Part shown: positions 28,186-37,568 of the stretch, piece by piece
Layout of the letters: every line of letters begins with the position of its first letter
How positions within the stretch are numbered: the first letter of the stretch is position 1
NCBI GenBank assembly: GCA_023023105.1
Contig: CP083825.1
Span: 67,858 to 131,857, forward strand
Direction of reading: 5' to 3'
Length of the DNA stretch: 64,000 nucleotides
Origin: Enterobacter ludwigii
GTDB lineage: Bacteria > Pseudomonadota > Gammaproteobacteria > Enterobacterales > Enterobacteriaceae
Notes under the pieces: generated by a model
What the model was told of the DNA's origin: nothing
The model's database searches: none
The model's input: the letters and a program-made list of their open reading frames with translations, nothing else
Position numbers and translations under genes: made by a program

Positions 28186-28545
28186 GTGAATCTGACAGAA
28201 AAATCAGCACATTTGGCGTGGTGCGCCTTGGTGGCGCTGGCGTTAGCCAGGCAAAACGGTGACGTTGTGTCACCGGTACAGGAAAATCTCTTTCTCACCC
28301 GCTGGCTGGCGACAGCACTGAAGCAACGTCGTTTTTCGCGTGACGTGGCCCCTGACATCGAGTGGCTTCTGAAACAGGGCCGACAGCTGGGCGTCAATGC
28401 TAAACTGGCCCGTAAGCTGAACTACCTCTGGCGTTCCAGCTCCGGGGAGTTGTCTGCGCAGAATGACCTGTTCCGGTTGACCCATGCTCTGGAAACGGCG
28501 AAAGATATGTGCTGGAACTACCGACTATGCAGTTACCCTGAATGA
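28186..28545 (+). CDS. Unrecognised protein, downstream of the structured region
   Basis: 119 codons from a GTG at 28186 (MNLTEKSAHLAWCALVALAL). The body is helical and soluble in character, with LFLTRWLATALKQRRFSRDV and IEWLLKQGRQLGVNAKLARK, and no membrane span beyond a mildly hydrophobic N-terminus. I do not recognise the family. The sensible, non-repetitive composition and the position after an RNA-like leader suggest a real accessory (phage, satellite or plasmid) gene. The last ~10 residues (YRLCSYPE) look out of character and a different frame takes over there, so the native C-terminus may be lost. Confidence 0.5.
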   Translation: MNLTEKSAHLAWCALVALALARQNGDVVSPVQENLFLTRWLATALKQRRFSRDVAPDIEWLLKQGRQLGVNAKLARKLNYLWRSSSGELSAQNDLFRLTHALETAKDMCWNYRLCSYPE

Positions 28546-28687
28546 CAGCATAAACGGCATTTATCTTTCACGCTCCAGTCTCGATGCTGCTTTTGATGAC
28601 GATGGTCGACAGATAAATCCTTTGATAGGGGTCCGCTTGGAAAACGGAAAATATCCTACGTTAAGCCTGTTTTTTGAGCTGGCATGA
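28510..28687 (+). pseudogene. C-terminal fragment of an unknown protein
   Basis: A second plus-strand frame continues where the previous gene ends and reads AVTLNDSINGIYLSRSSLDA, DDDGRQINPLIGVRLENGKY and SLFFELA before TGA at 28685-28687. The text looks coding but has no start of its own. It may be a frameshifted tail of the preceding gene or a different gene joined by deletion. Nothing recognisable lies between here and the IS903-group element at 28824. Confidence 0.3.
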
Positions 28688-28823
28688 CGGGCAGTTGTGA
28701 GCGATAAGCAGACCTTCATTAAGCAAACGGAGGTTGATATTTTCCTGTTGAGGAAAAGTGCTTATCACTACTCATACTAAATTTTAGCCTTAGCGCATTT
28801 GGCTAAGAATGATACGGTCAAAC

Positions 28824-29879
28824 GGCTTTGTTGAATAAATCGAACTTTTGCTGAGTTGAAGGATCAGATCACGCATCCTCCCGACAACACAGACCGTTCC
28901 GTGGCAAAGCAAAAGTTCAAAATCACCAACTGGCCCACCTACAACAAAGCCCTCATCAACCGTGGCTCCCTCCCTTTCTGGCTGGACGATGAAGCGATTC
29001 ATGCCTGGTATGAGTCGGCAACGCCTTCATCACGGGGAAGACCTCAGCGTTATTCTGACCTTGCCATCACCACCGTCCTGATGATTAAACGCCTGTTCCG
29101 GCTGACCCTGCGGGCTGCGCAGGGTTTTATTGATTCCATTTTTGCCCTGATGAACGTTCCGTTGCGCTGCCCGGATTACAGCAGTGTCAGCAAGCGGGCA
29201 AAGTCGGTTAATGTCTGTTTCAAAACACCCACCCTGGGTGAAATCGCACACCTGGTGATTGATTCCACCGGACTGAAGGTTTTTGGTGAAGGCAAATGGA
29301 AAGTCAAAAATCACGGCAAAGAGCGCCGTCGTACCTGGCGGAAGCTGCATCTGGCCGTTGACAGCAGAACACATGAAGTCATCTGCGCGGACCTGTCTCT
29401 GAACAACGTCACGGACTCAGAAGCTTTCCCGGGTCTTATCCGGCAGACACACAGAAAAATCAGGGCAGCCGCAGCAGACGGCGCTTACGACACCCGACTC
29501 TGTCACGATGAACTGCGGCGCAAGAAAATCAGTGCCCTCATCCCGCCCCGAAAAGGAGCGGGTTACTGGCCCGTAGAGTACGCAGACCGTAACCGTGCAG
29601 TAGCGAATCAGCGGCTGACCGGGAGTAATGCCCGGTGGAAATGGACAACAGATTACAACCGTCGCTCGATAGCGGAGACGGCCATGTACAGGGTAAAGCA
29701 ACTGTTCGGAGGTTCACTGACGCTGTGTGATTACGATGGTCAGGTAGCAGAGGCTTTGGGCATGGTGCGTGCGCTGAATAAAATAACGAAGGCTGGTATG
29801 CCAGAAAGCGTGCGTATTGCCTGAAAACCCGGTCAGCTACAGAGTCACTCGTCCTGAAGCTGATTTATTCAACAAAGCC
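28824..29879 (+). mobile_element. IS903-group (IS5 family) element
   Basis: Inverted repeats GGCTTTGTTGAATAAATC (28824) and GATTTATTCAACAAAGCC (ending 29879) bound a 1056-bp element. Flanking 9-mers (CGGTCAAAC left, TCAGATCAC right) differ, so there is no target duplication and the two sides were brought together by rearrangement. Confidence 0.92.
28901..29824 (+). CDS. IS903-group transposase
   Basis: 307 aa from GTG at 28901 ([20 protein letters not shown]), the length and start of IS903 transposase; a longer upstream frame is ignored. DDE residues lie in [26 protein letters not shown] and [18 protein letters not shown]. The protein is clearly a diverged relative of IS903 itself. The frame is intact. 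Confidence 0.92.
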   Translation: MAKQKFKITNWPTYNKALINRGSLPFWLDDEAIHAWYESATPSSRGRPQRYSDLAITTVLMIKRLFRLTLRAAQGFIDSIFALMNVPLRCPDYSSVSKRAKSVNVCFKTPTLGEIAHLVIDSTGLKVFGEGKWKVKNHGKERRRTWRKLHLAVDSRTHEVICADLSLNNVTDSEAFPGLIRQTHRKIRAAAADGAYDTRLCHDELRRKKISALIPPRKGAGYWPVEYADRNRAVANQRLTGSNARWKWTTDYNRRSIAETAMYRVKQLFGGSLTLCDYDGQVAEALGMVRALNKITKAGMPESVRIA

Positions 29880-30290
29880 TCAGATCACGCGTATTCTGGA
29901 CAGCATTGCACTGTTCCGAGGCTATCCGGCGACGATAAGAACTGACCAGGGGCCGGAGTTCACTTGCCGCGCACTGGATCAATGGGCTTTTGAGCATGGT
30001 GTTGAGTTGCGCTTAATTCAGCCGGGTAAGCCAACGCAGAACGGATTTATTGAGAGCTTTAACGGACGATTTCGCGATGAATGCCTGAATGAGCACTGGT
30101 TCAGCGATATCGTTCACGCAAGGAAAATCATTAATGACTGGCGGCAGGATTATAACGAGTGTCGTCCACATTCAGCACTGAATTATCAGACGCCATCAGA
30201 GTTTGCAGCACGGTGGCGAAATGGAAAATGTGAAGGTAAACAAACCGACCTTACTAACTGACGGTTGTATCTAATCCTGGGGGCAGGTCA
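29880..30290 (+). mobile_element. IS3-family (IS407-group) remnant, orfB 3' end and terminus
   Basis: From 29881 the plus strand reads [20 protein letters not shown], then [26 protein letters not shown] and [17 protein letters not shown] to TGA at 30259-30261: the second and third DDE residues of an IS407-group OrfB. The terminus GGGGGCAGGTCA ends at 30290, the IR typical of this group. The 5' three quarters are missing, cut by the IS903-group element. Confidence 0.88.
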
Positions 30291-30805
30291 CTCGCTGTAC
30301 GCTTACGGAAGAACTTCTCCGGGATGTGCTGTTTCAGGCGCGCCACGATGTCCCTCTGCGTCAGCCTCTCTGTGGCCAGCTCGCCCGTGTTGTGGTCGTG
30401 GTAGCGAAAGCTCAGCGTGGCACTTCCGGCGTAGTGCGCCAGCCGGGAGCCCGCTATCGGCGGCTTTTTCAGGTAACGCCCCAGGTATTTCACGGTGTTT
30501 TTGCCACCGTCCGTCTTTTTTGACATGTAGACGTGCCAGTAGTCGCCTCCGGCCGTCAGTATCAGACTGCGCCATTGTGATTCGGTGGTGATATGTGACA
30601 GGGACGGCGGCAGGGCCACGCCTTCGAACTAGACGCTCAGCAGAAGCTGGCGGATATTCCACATCCAGCGGGCGCGCATGGCATCCTTACGGAAGCTGAT
30701 TTTCTTCCACTTCCCGTGCTCATCGATACCGCCACAGGTGACGGAGACGTGGACATGAGGGTGCCAGTTCTGCCTGATAAAAATGTCAGGGCAGGTCTGC
30801 GCGAA
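30291..30805 (-). pseudogene. IS91-family transposase remnant
   Basis: Minus-strand fragments match an IS91-type Y2 transposase: NWHPHVHVSVTCGGIDEHGK (HUH motif HVHVS) and KWKKISFRKDAMRARWMWN, then an in-frame TAG, then GGDYWHVYMSKKTDGGKNTV, VKYLGRYLKKPPIAGSRL and SFRYHDHN. Both the N-terminal and C-terminal parts are missing. The stop and truncations make it inactive. It abuts the response-regulator gene. Confidence 0.82.
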
Positions 30806-30820
30806 TACGCCTCATTGTCG

Positions 30821-31741
30821 CTACATTTTCTCCCTGGCATATAGCGAATTTATTGCCAACGCTGCCGCTGCGGTGCGATTGTCCACACTCAGCTTTGGAA
30901 ATACAATTTCAAGGTGTTTATTCACGGTTCTGGGGCTAAGGTTTAAAATATCGCCAATTTCGCGGTTTGTTTTTCCCCTGGCAATCCACAGGAGGACTTC
31001 GGCTTCTCGTTGCGTCAGCCCTAGGTTGTTTTTCAGGCGTTTCACCGCTTCGACTTCTTCATGTCCTTTGATCTCTTCAATACGTAGCAAACTTTCTCCT
31101 TCAGCGGTCCGGCGTGAAAGATAGAATTTCAGAGCGATGCCTTGCGATGAAAGATCTAAGGGTATTTTTAAACCTTCCGTATTGTTCAGCCAACCGATGA
31201 TCCGGTTTACTATTTTTTTATTGGGTTCATACCCGGTATCGCTGAAGTTTTTCATCAGTTGCCATGCATTGGGCGTGGCCCAGCGTAGTTGCCCCTCTTT
31301 GCTAAAAACACATAAGGTCTGGCCAACGGAATCCATCGCGCTATAGGCACTGACCGTTAATTTTGAGTTCCGCAAGTGGGTACGCATTCTGACAACCAGC
31401 TCTTCCGTGCGTATCGGCTTAATTACGTAATCGACCACCCCGGCATCAAATGCATCAACGATATTCTGCGTATCACTCAGGCCTGTCATGAAAATAATCG
31501 GGGTATGCCGCAGCCCCGGATTTTGCCGCAGGCGCTTACTGGTTGAAAACCCATCCAGATGCGGCATTACGGCATCAAGCAGAATGATATCCGGGGTTAT
31601 CTGGCTGGTTATCGAAAGGGCTTGATTACCCTCCAGAGCGACCAGAACGGTAAAACCGGCTTCATCAAGCGTGTCATTCAACATACTTACCGTGTTGATA
31701 TCATCATCGACGATAAGTACCGTCGGCTTTGCTATTGCCAT
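30821..31741 (-). CDS. LuxR-type response regulator of the amide/urea module
   Basis: 306 aa from the ATG at 31741 (MAIAKPTVLIVDDD). An N-terminal receiver domain (acidic DDD pocket, phosphoacceptor in DIILLDAVMPHLDGF, Lys in YVIKPIRTEE) is followed by a PAS-like middle (~residues 135-235) and a C-terminal LuxR helix-turn-helix (LGLTQREAEVLLWIARGKTN, IGDILNLSPRTVNKHLEIVF). The gene overlaps the 3' end of the kinase gene by 38 bases, so they are coupled. It probably activates the divergent urtA operon from a site in the 214-bp intergenic region. IS91 debris lies just beyond its stop. Confidence 0.9.
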   Translation of the reverse strand: MAIAKPTVLIVDDDINTVSMLNDTLDEAGFTVLVALEGNQALSITSQITPDIILLDAVMPHLDGFSTSKRLRQNPGLRHTPIIFMTGLSDTQNIVDAFDAGVVDYVIKPIRTEELVVRMRTHLRNSKLTVSAYSAMDSVGQTLCVFSKEGQLRWATPNAWQLMKNFSDTGYEPNKKIVNRIIGWLNNTEGLKIPLDLSSQGIALKFYLSRRTAEGESLLRIEEIKGHEEVEAVKRLKNNLGLTQREAEVLLWIARGKTNREIGDILNLSPRTVNKHLEIVFPKLSVDNRTAAAALAINSLYAREKM

Positions 31742-34700
31742 TTTTCTCTCCCTCCGGGCGTTCAAGACTCTCGACTATCTCTTTGAATCGAAAGCGCCTC
31801 AGCAACTCGGCAAATTTTTCGCCCTCGGCTTTGCTGATCTGGTTAGCGGAAATATGTTTGTCCAGCAGTTCACGAAACCCTCTCACATAACCCAATCTGG
31901 CCATCTCTTTTAACGACTCAATCTGGACACGGGTAAGCTGCGAGCGTGGTTCATGTATTTCCGGCTGCTTTGGCGGCTGACATTCCGTGCGCCACTGGAG
32001 ATGCAATATTTCACCGATGTTCTCCAGTAGTAAAGGGAAACGCAGCGGTTTAACCAGGTAGCGAACTTCCCCTTCGCCAGTGAAATGGCGGCATTTACCC
32101 TCATCCGCTTCCGCAGAAATCATAATTACCGGCGCTAATTGTCCCTTATTACGTAACTGACGTAGCAGTTCCCACCCCGACATTTCAGGCATTGCAACAT
32201 CCAGAAGAAGAAGGTCGATATGATTTTGCCGGGCTAAATGTAGCGCGACATGACCATTTTCGGCTGTTAGCAGCGTGAAGCCTATGGGCGTGAGTAAATC
32301 CATCATCAGCTGCCGATGGGATTCATCATCGTCAACTACCAGCAGGGTGTGTCGCTTGCCTGGATATCCGGTGATTACCGCAGGCTCGGCGGGTTGGTAG
32401 GCATCCCCGCTATAGCTTGGCAGCATCAGGGTGAGTTTAAACGTTGTGCCTTCGCCACGGATGCTTTCCACCTGGAGATCGCCACCCATGATATAAGTCA
32501 GAAGCCGGGTAATCGTCAGCCCAAGGCCCGTCCCGATCCGACGACTATCGCCGGATACGCGTTCGAAAGGCTTAAAGATGCGTTCCAGGTTCTCAGGGGC
32601 GATGCCGATGCCGGTATCGTGAACCGAGAAAAACGCCACCTCGCTACGATACTGGAAATCGAGGGTTACACTGCCTCTGTCCGTGAATTTAACCGCATTA
32701 GAAAGCAGATTGATAAGAATTTGCCGGAGGCGTTTCTCATCCGTCATCACCGCCTCGGGCAGCCAGTGTGGGGCGTTGTAGTGAAATGTCAGTCCTTTAT
32801 CGCTGGCCTGTTGTTCAAACATGGCGACCAGTTGCTGCACCAAATCGCCAATGCGCACTTCTTCACGATATATTTCTAATTTTCCCGCTTCAATTTTCGA
32901 AATATCCAGTAATCCCTCAATTAGATTAGCCAGATGCTCGCCGCTTCTGCGCATAATACCGATACCGCGCTGCCGGGCTGGGGGGATATCATCAGCACGT
33001 TCGAGTAATTGCGCATAACCCAGCATCGCATTGAGCGGCGTTCTGAGTTCATGAGTAATGCCGGTGAGATAGCGGCTTTTGGCCTGATTAGCATCGTCGG
33101 CATCTTCCTTTGCCTGCTGCAATTGCCGGTCCGTCGCTTCATGGGCAATAATTTCTTTCATCAGACGGTCGCTTTGCAGGCGCAATTCCTCTTGCGCAAT
33201 CTGGCGACTTTTATTTGTCAGGACAAATAGCCAGGTGGTGACGCCGGTTACGATAAGCAGGATAAAAAAAACTTTCCATAACGCCGCGGCGAGAAGGTCC
33301 TGCTCGCTGCCGAATTCATCGCGCATCTGAGCGAAAACCAGCATCAAAAGCAGACCGATGACGGAACTGAATAACAGCAAAATGCTGATAAAACTCCACA
33401 CTCTGGGATCAATTTTGCGTAATGATTTTTCTTTAATAAATATCCCGATAAGCTTTGAAGCCTGTTCCGTATAGCGCGCATGAGGTTTGCAAGTATCGTT
33501 GCACTGGACATCGAGAGAACAACATAGTGAGCAAATACTGCCCTGATAAAAAGGACAATAGCTCATCTCTGGTTTTTCAAAATAATTACCGCAGACACAG
33601 CATTCCGTTGCCGTGACCTGCACCGGCGTCCGGGAAAAATAGTAACGTCCGCGAGTCAGCCAGGCGATGAAGGGGGCGGTGATAAACGTCAGACACAACG
33701 ATAACATTGAGGCAAAAACCTGTAGAGGATGACCAAGCCATCCCATCCAGGCTGAGAGACCGCAGAGCATGGCGAGCGTCATCGAACCGATGCCGACAGG
33801 ATTGATATCGTAGAGATAGGCCCGGCGAAACTCTATTTCCGCGGGTCGTAATTTAAGCCACTTATTTAACGTGAGATCGGCAACCACGCTGCCAAGCCAG
33901 GATGTGGCCGCCACCGCATAAATGCCCAGGATATCCTCAAATACGCGATAAACGCCAAGTTCCATCAATAACAGAGCAATACCGACATTAAAAAACAGCC
34001 ACACGACGCGCCCTGGATGACGATTGGTCAGGCGCAGGAAAAAATTAGACCATGCGATCGAGCCGGCATATGCATTGGTGACGTTAATTTTGAGCTGGGA
34101 GAGCACCACAAAAATACCGGTTAATGCCAGTAGCGTTGATGATGAATGGGTGACATAGCTAAATGCCACCAGATACATATGGGTGGGTTCGCTGGCCACT
34201 TCCGCGCCGAGTCCGTAATTAAACGCCAGCACGGCGAGGAAGGAGCCGAGCAGGATCTTGATGGCGCCGATGACAACCCACCCCGGACCTGCGGCAATTA
34301 CTGCGCCATACCATCTCCAGCGGGCCGGATGTTGTGGCTTTGGTAAAAAACGAACCTGATCGACCTGCTCTCCCACTTGACTTACCAGTGAGAGCAGTAC
34401 GGAACAGACGGCGCCGAGCTGAAGGAAATCGAAAGAACCATCGCGGGCTGTAATAAAACCAGGGAAGTCGATCCAGTTTTGCAGCACATGATGTTCACGT
34501 ATTAAAATGAAAATAAAGGGTAATAGCTGTAGCGCCAGCCAGCAAAACTGGGTGAACTGCTGAAAACGGGAAATAAAAGTGAACCCCCAGGTGACGAGGG
34601 GAATAACAACAACGGAACCAATCAGATAACCAAAGTGCAATGGCAGGCCAAACAGCATATTAAGCGCCATCGCCATAATAGCGGCTTCCAGGGCGAAAAA

Positions 34701-35084
34701 TATAAAGGTGAAAGAAGCATAGATTAACGAGGTCACCGTGGAACCAAGGTAGCCAAATCCGGCGCCGCGGGTCAGCAAATCAATATCCAGGCCGTTTTTT
34801 GCGGCATTAATGGCAATCGGCATTGATAGCGCAAAGATAATAATGCTAACTAAGATAACCGCCACCCCCACATAATTAAATCCATAGGTTAACGTCAGCG
34901 CGCCGCCAATGGCTTCAAGCGCCAAAAAGGTAATTGCGCTGAGCGCTGTCATAACAACTCGCTTTGCGCTCCAGCGTCGTGCCGAGACCGGCGTATAGCG
35001 GAGCGCAAAATCCTCGAGAGTCTGATTGGTCACCCACTGGTTGTAGCGTCTGCGCGATTTAAACGCCTTTTGCTGAACGGTCAT
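31704..35084 (-). CDS. Permease-histidine kinase-receiver fusion (NCS1-like sensor)
   Basis: 1126 aa. Residues ~1-480 form about 12 membrane helices resembling an NCS1 purine/cytosine permease (e.g. NGLDIDLLTRGAGFGYLGS, INVTNAYAGSIAWSNFFLRL). A Cys-rich segment follows (~500-545: CCVCGNYFEKPEMSYCPF, CSLCCSLDVQCNDTC), then two more helices. Next come HisKA with His ~678 (GITHELRTPLNAMLGYAQ), HATPase (NLLSNAVKF, DTGIGIAP, GTGLGLTI), a receiver (~910-1030, Asp ~962 in LLLLDVAMPEMSG) and a C-terminal helical tail that may be a phosphotransfer or dimer module. It appears to sense an amide, urea or similar nitrogen solute through a transporter-derived domain and to signal to the LuxR-type regulator. 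Confidence 0.92.
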   Translation of the reverse strand: MTVQQKAFKSRRRYNQWVTNQTLEDFALRYTPVSARRWSAKRVVMTALSAITFLALEAIGGALTLTYGFNYVGVAVILVSIIIFALSMPIAINAAKNGLDIDLLTRGAGFGYLGSTVTSLIYASFTFIFFALEAAIMAMALNMLFGLPLHFGYLIGSVVVIPLVTWGFTFISRFQQFTQFCWLALQLLPFIFILIREHHVLQNWIDFPGFITARDGSFDFLQLGAVCSVLLSLVSQVGEQVDQVRFLPKPQHPARWRWYGAVIAAGPGWVVIGAIKILLGSFLAVLAFNYGLGAEVASEPTHMYLVAFSYVTHSSSTLLALTGIFVVLSQLKINVTNAYAGSIAWSNFFLRLTNRHPGRVVWLFFNVGIALLLMELGVYRVFEDILGIYAVAATSWLGSVVADLTLNKWLKLRPAEIEFRRAYLYDINPVGIGSMTLAMLCGLSAWMGWLGHPLQVFASMLSLCLTFITAPFIAWLTRGRYYFSRTPVQVTATECCVCGNYFEKPEMSYCPFYQGSICSLCCSLDVQCNDTCKPHARYTEQASKLIGIFIKEKSLRKIDPRVWSFISILLLFSSVIGLLLMLVFAQMRDEFGSEQDLLAAALWKVFFILLIVTGVTTWLFVLTNKSRQIAQEELRLQSDRLMKEIIAHEATDRQLQQAKEDADDANQAKSRYLTGITHELRTPLNAMLGYAQLLERADDIPPARQRGIGIMRRSGEHLANLIEGLLDISKIEAGKLEIYREEVRIGDLVQQLVAMFEQQASDKGLTFHYNAPHWLPEAVMTDEKRLRQILINLLSNAVKFTDRGSVTLDFQYRSEVAFFSVHDTGIGIAPENLERIFKPFERVSGDSRRIGTGLGLTITRLLTYIMGGDLQVESIRGEGTTFKLTLMLPSYSGDAYQPAEPAVITGYPGKRHTLLVVDDDESHRQLMMDLLTPIGFTLLTAENGHVALHLARQNHIDLLLLDVAMPEMSGWELLRQLRNKGQLAPVIMISAEADEGKCRHFTGEGEVRYLVKPLRFPLLLENIGEILHLQWRTECQPPKQPEIHEPRSQLTRVQIESLKEMARLGYVRGFRELLDKHISANQISKAEGEKFAELLRRFRFKEIVESLERPEGEKNGNSKADGTYRR

Positions 35085-35190
35085 TCACTGCTCCTGAAAT
35101 GATAAAAATGCTGAACTTAACCACAGGCGCGTCTTAGTATTTTCTTGTTATCGCGCACGTGAGCATGTCTTGATTATGAGAATTAACCAA

Positions 35191-35206
35191 TACGTTAAAT
35201 GACGTA
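35191..35206. promoter_or_regulatory. Inverted repeat in the divergent kinase/urtA promoter region
   Basis: TACGT-TAAATG-ACGTA is a 5+5 palindrome near the middle of the 214-bp gap between the kinase start (35084) and urtA (35299). TACGTA-like half-sites suit LuxR/FixJ-type response regulators. Candidate operator only. Confidence 0.4.
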
Positions 35207-35298
35207 GCCGCTGCGTTACCTCGCGCATTGTTGGATTGCTGGACTCTCTCGCATGATAGCCCCAGTTGAGATGAACCATAACGATTATGAGGGCTACC

Positions 35299-36579
35299 AT
35301 GAACATTCGTGATTTACCCCAGCCACATAGCAATATGAAAATCCCGAGCCCAGGCCGGTTTCACCAGGCGTGCCTCAAAGCGAAACTTTTGGCGATTGCC
35401 GGCCTGATGATGGCAGCTAATACGGCCATCGCCGCCCCGGCGACGTCAGTGGTTAATACCACGGGCCTGGCGGTCACCGACAATAGCGTCAAGGTCGGGA
35501 TACTGCATTCATCCACAGGCACGATGGCCATCAGTGAAACCGGCTCGATTCAGGCTGAAAAGCTGGCTATTGAGCAGATTAACGCTGCCGGAGGGGTACT
35601 GGGGAGAAAAATTGAATATGTACAGGAAGACGGGGCCAGCGACTGGCCGACCTTTGCAGAAAAAGCGCGTAAGTTACTGGTCAGTGATAAGGTCGCCGCT
35701 ATCTTCGGCGGCTGGACTTCGGCTTCCCGCAAAGCCATGCTGCCGGTACTTGAGCAATATAACGGCATGCTCTATTACCCAACCTTTTACGAAGGGCTTG
35801 AGCAATCGCCAAACGTTATTTATACCGGACAGGAAGCTACTCAACAGATAATCTCCGGCATTGATTGGGTAGTTAAAAATAAACATGCAAAAACCTTCTA
35901 CCTGCTTGGCTCTGATTATATTTGGCCGCGTACTGCAAACAAAATCGCCCGTCACCATATTGAAAAGCTGGGGCTGAAAGTCGTTGGCGAAGATTATTAC
36001 CCACTCGGTAATACGCAGTTCAATTCGGTTATTAACAAAATAAAACTCAAGAAGCCTGATGTTATCTATGCCATTGTTGTCGGCGGTTCGAATGTGGCCT
36101 TCTATAAGCAATTGAAGGCGGCGGGGATCGATATGACGCAGGAGAAACCGCTGCTGCTGACCATCTCCGTCACGGAAGATGAGATCCGCGGTATTGGCGG
36201 CGAAAATATCGTCGGCGCCTATGCCTCGATGAAGTATTTCCAGAGTATGGATAATCCGGAAAATAAAAGCTTTGTCGCCGCATTTAAAAAGCGCTGGGGT
36301 AATGACATGGTTATCGGCGATGTCACTCAGGCGGCCTATCTTGGCCCATGGTTATGGAAAGCGGCGGTTGAGAAAGCTGGCTCGTTCGACGTGGACAAAA
36401 TTCGTAAGGCCTCGCCCGGTATTGAGTTCAAAGATGCGCCGGAAGGGTATGTACGCATCCATGATAACCATCATCTGTGGTCCAAAACGGTTATCGGTCG
36501 CGCTCGTGCGGATGGGCAGTACGACGTGATTTATCAGACGCCAGAACTTATCGAACCGAACCCATTCCCGAAAGACTAA
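35299..36579 (+). CDS. urtA: Urea/short-chain amide ABC transporter binding protein (UrtA/FmdD-like)
   Basis: 426 aa from the ATG at 35299, preceded by GAGGG; an ATG 12 bases upstream is less well placed. A signal sequence is set in from the start (LLAIAGLMMAANTAIAAPAT). The mature part has the UrtA/FmdD pattern: VKVGILHSSTGTMAISETGS, IFGGWTSASRKAMLPVLEQY, YYPTFYEGLEQSPN, YLLGSDYIWPRTANKIARHH. It captures urea, formamide or acetamide in the periplasm. It shares fold and motifs with the AmiC-like regulator at 19112. First gene of urtABCDE-amiF, read away from its kinase. Confidence 0.9.
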   Translation: MNIRDLPQPHSNMKIPSPGRFHQACLKAKLLAIAGLMMAANTAIAAPATSVVNTTGLAVTDNSVKVGILHSSTGTMAISETGSIQAEKLAIEQINAAGGVLGRKIEYVQEDGASDWPTFAEKARKLLVSDKVAAIFGGWTSASRKAMLPVLEQYNGMLYYPTFYEGLEQSPNVIYTGQEATQQIISGIDWVVKNKHAKTFYLLGSDYIWPRTANKIARHHIEKLGLKVVGEDYYPLGNTQFNSVINKIKLKKPDVIYAIVVGGSNVAFYKQLKAAGIDMTQEKPLLLTISVTEDEIRGIGGENIVGAYASMKYFQSMDNPENKSFVAAFKKRWGNDMVIGDVTQAAYLGPWLWKAAVEKAGSFDVDKIRKASPGIEFKDAPEGYVRIHDNHHLWSKTVIGRARADGQYDVIYQTPELIEPNPFPKD

Positions 36580-36635
36580 CCGACGCTTCCCCCCATATAG
36601 CGTGGGGGGTCTTTGACTTCACCGAGGATACTTCC

Positions 36636-37562
36636 ATGTTCAGCGATTATAACTTGGCCGATTTGGCTTCCATTTTTGTCATGCAGGGGTTTTCGGGGCT
36701 CAGCCTGTTCGCCGTGTTTGTTCTGATGTCGCTTGGACTCGCTATTATTTTTGGCCAGATGGGCGTGATTAATATGGCTCATGGCGAGTTCATGATCCTG
36801 GGTGCTTATGTCACATGGTTGACCGGTAAGTTTTTCAGCGCTTATCTGCCTTCAATCTTCGGCATCTACTTCTTTGTTGCCATTGCCCTTGCTTTCCTGT
36901 GTACCGCCTTGCTGGGTACGCTCGTTGAGAAAATCCTGATACGGCATCTGTATAAACGCCCCCTCGACACGCTGCTGGCGACATGGGGTCTGAGCCTGAT
37001 TCTACAGCAGTGCTATCGTTCGCTATTTGGTCCCCGCGAAGTCGGCGTTGACTTACCTTCATGGCTAATGGGGTCGTATCAGTTTGCCGACAATATTGAT
37101 ATTCCTGTTAATGGGGTATTTGTTCTGCTGCTGACCGTAGTTATTACCGCTTTTACGGCCTGGCTGATTTATTTCTCCGCCTGGGGAATAAAAGTCCGCG
37201 CGGTGGTACTTAACCGCCAGATGGCCAGCGCGGTGGGTATTAATACGGCTCAGGTCGATAGTCGAACCTTCGCACTTGGGTGCGGCATCGCCGGGATCGC
37301 CGGAAGCGCCTTTACCATGATCGGCTCAACAGGTCCAACGGCTGGCCAGCAGTATATCGTTGACACCTTCCTGGTGGTGGTGTTTGGCGGCGCGCAAAGT
37401 TTGCTCGGCACGCTCGCCTCCGCATTTGCCATTTCACAATCGCAATCCACGCTGGAGTTTTTCCTGAGCGGTTCAATGGCGAAGGTGATTACGCTACTGA
37501 TCGTGGTCGGCATTCTGCTATTGCGTCCGCAAGGTCTTTTCGCCAACCGGGTCCGCCGCTAG
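36636..37562 (+). CDS. urtB: Urea/amide ABC transporter permease UrtB
   Basis: 308 aa from the ATG at 36636 (MFSDYNLADLASIFVMQGFS), with GAGGA 8 bases upstream; a longer upstream frame overlaps urtA and is ignored. Branched-chain amino acid type permease with about eight helices; typical segments are MGVINMAHGEFMILGAYVTW and VRAVVLNRQMASAVGIN. It forms the channel with UrtC. By linkage to AmiF the likely substrate is formamide or another short amide as well as or instead of urea. Confidence 0.9.
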   Translation: MFSDYNLADLASIFVMQGFSGLSLFAVFVLMSLGLAIIFGQMGVINMAHGEFMILGAYVTWLTGKFFSAYLPSIFGIYFFVAIALAFLCTALLGTLVEKILIRHLYKRPLDTLLATWGLSLILQQCYRSLFGPREVGVDLPSWLMGSYQFADNIDIPVNGVFVLLLTVVITAFTAWLIYFSAWGIKVRAVVLNRQMASAVGINTAQVDSRTFALGCGIAGIAGSAFTMIGSTGPTAGQQYIVDTFLVVVFGGAQSLLGTLASAFAISQSQSTLEFFLSGSMAKVITLLIVVGILLLRPQGLFANRVRR

Positions 37563-37568
37563 GAGTTT

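Noticed and set aside
28002..28262. Plus-strand frame over the hairpin-rich region, possibly an Icd-like protein
   Set aside because: It overlaps the start of the better candidate at 28186 and I cannot match its sequence to any family.
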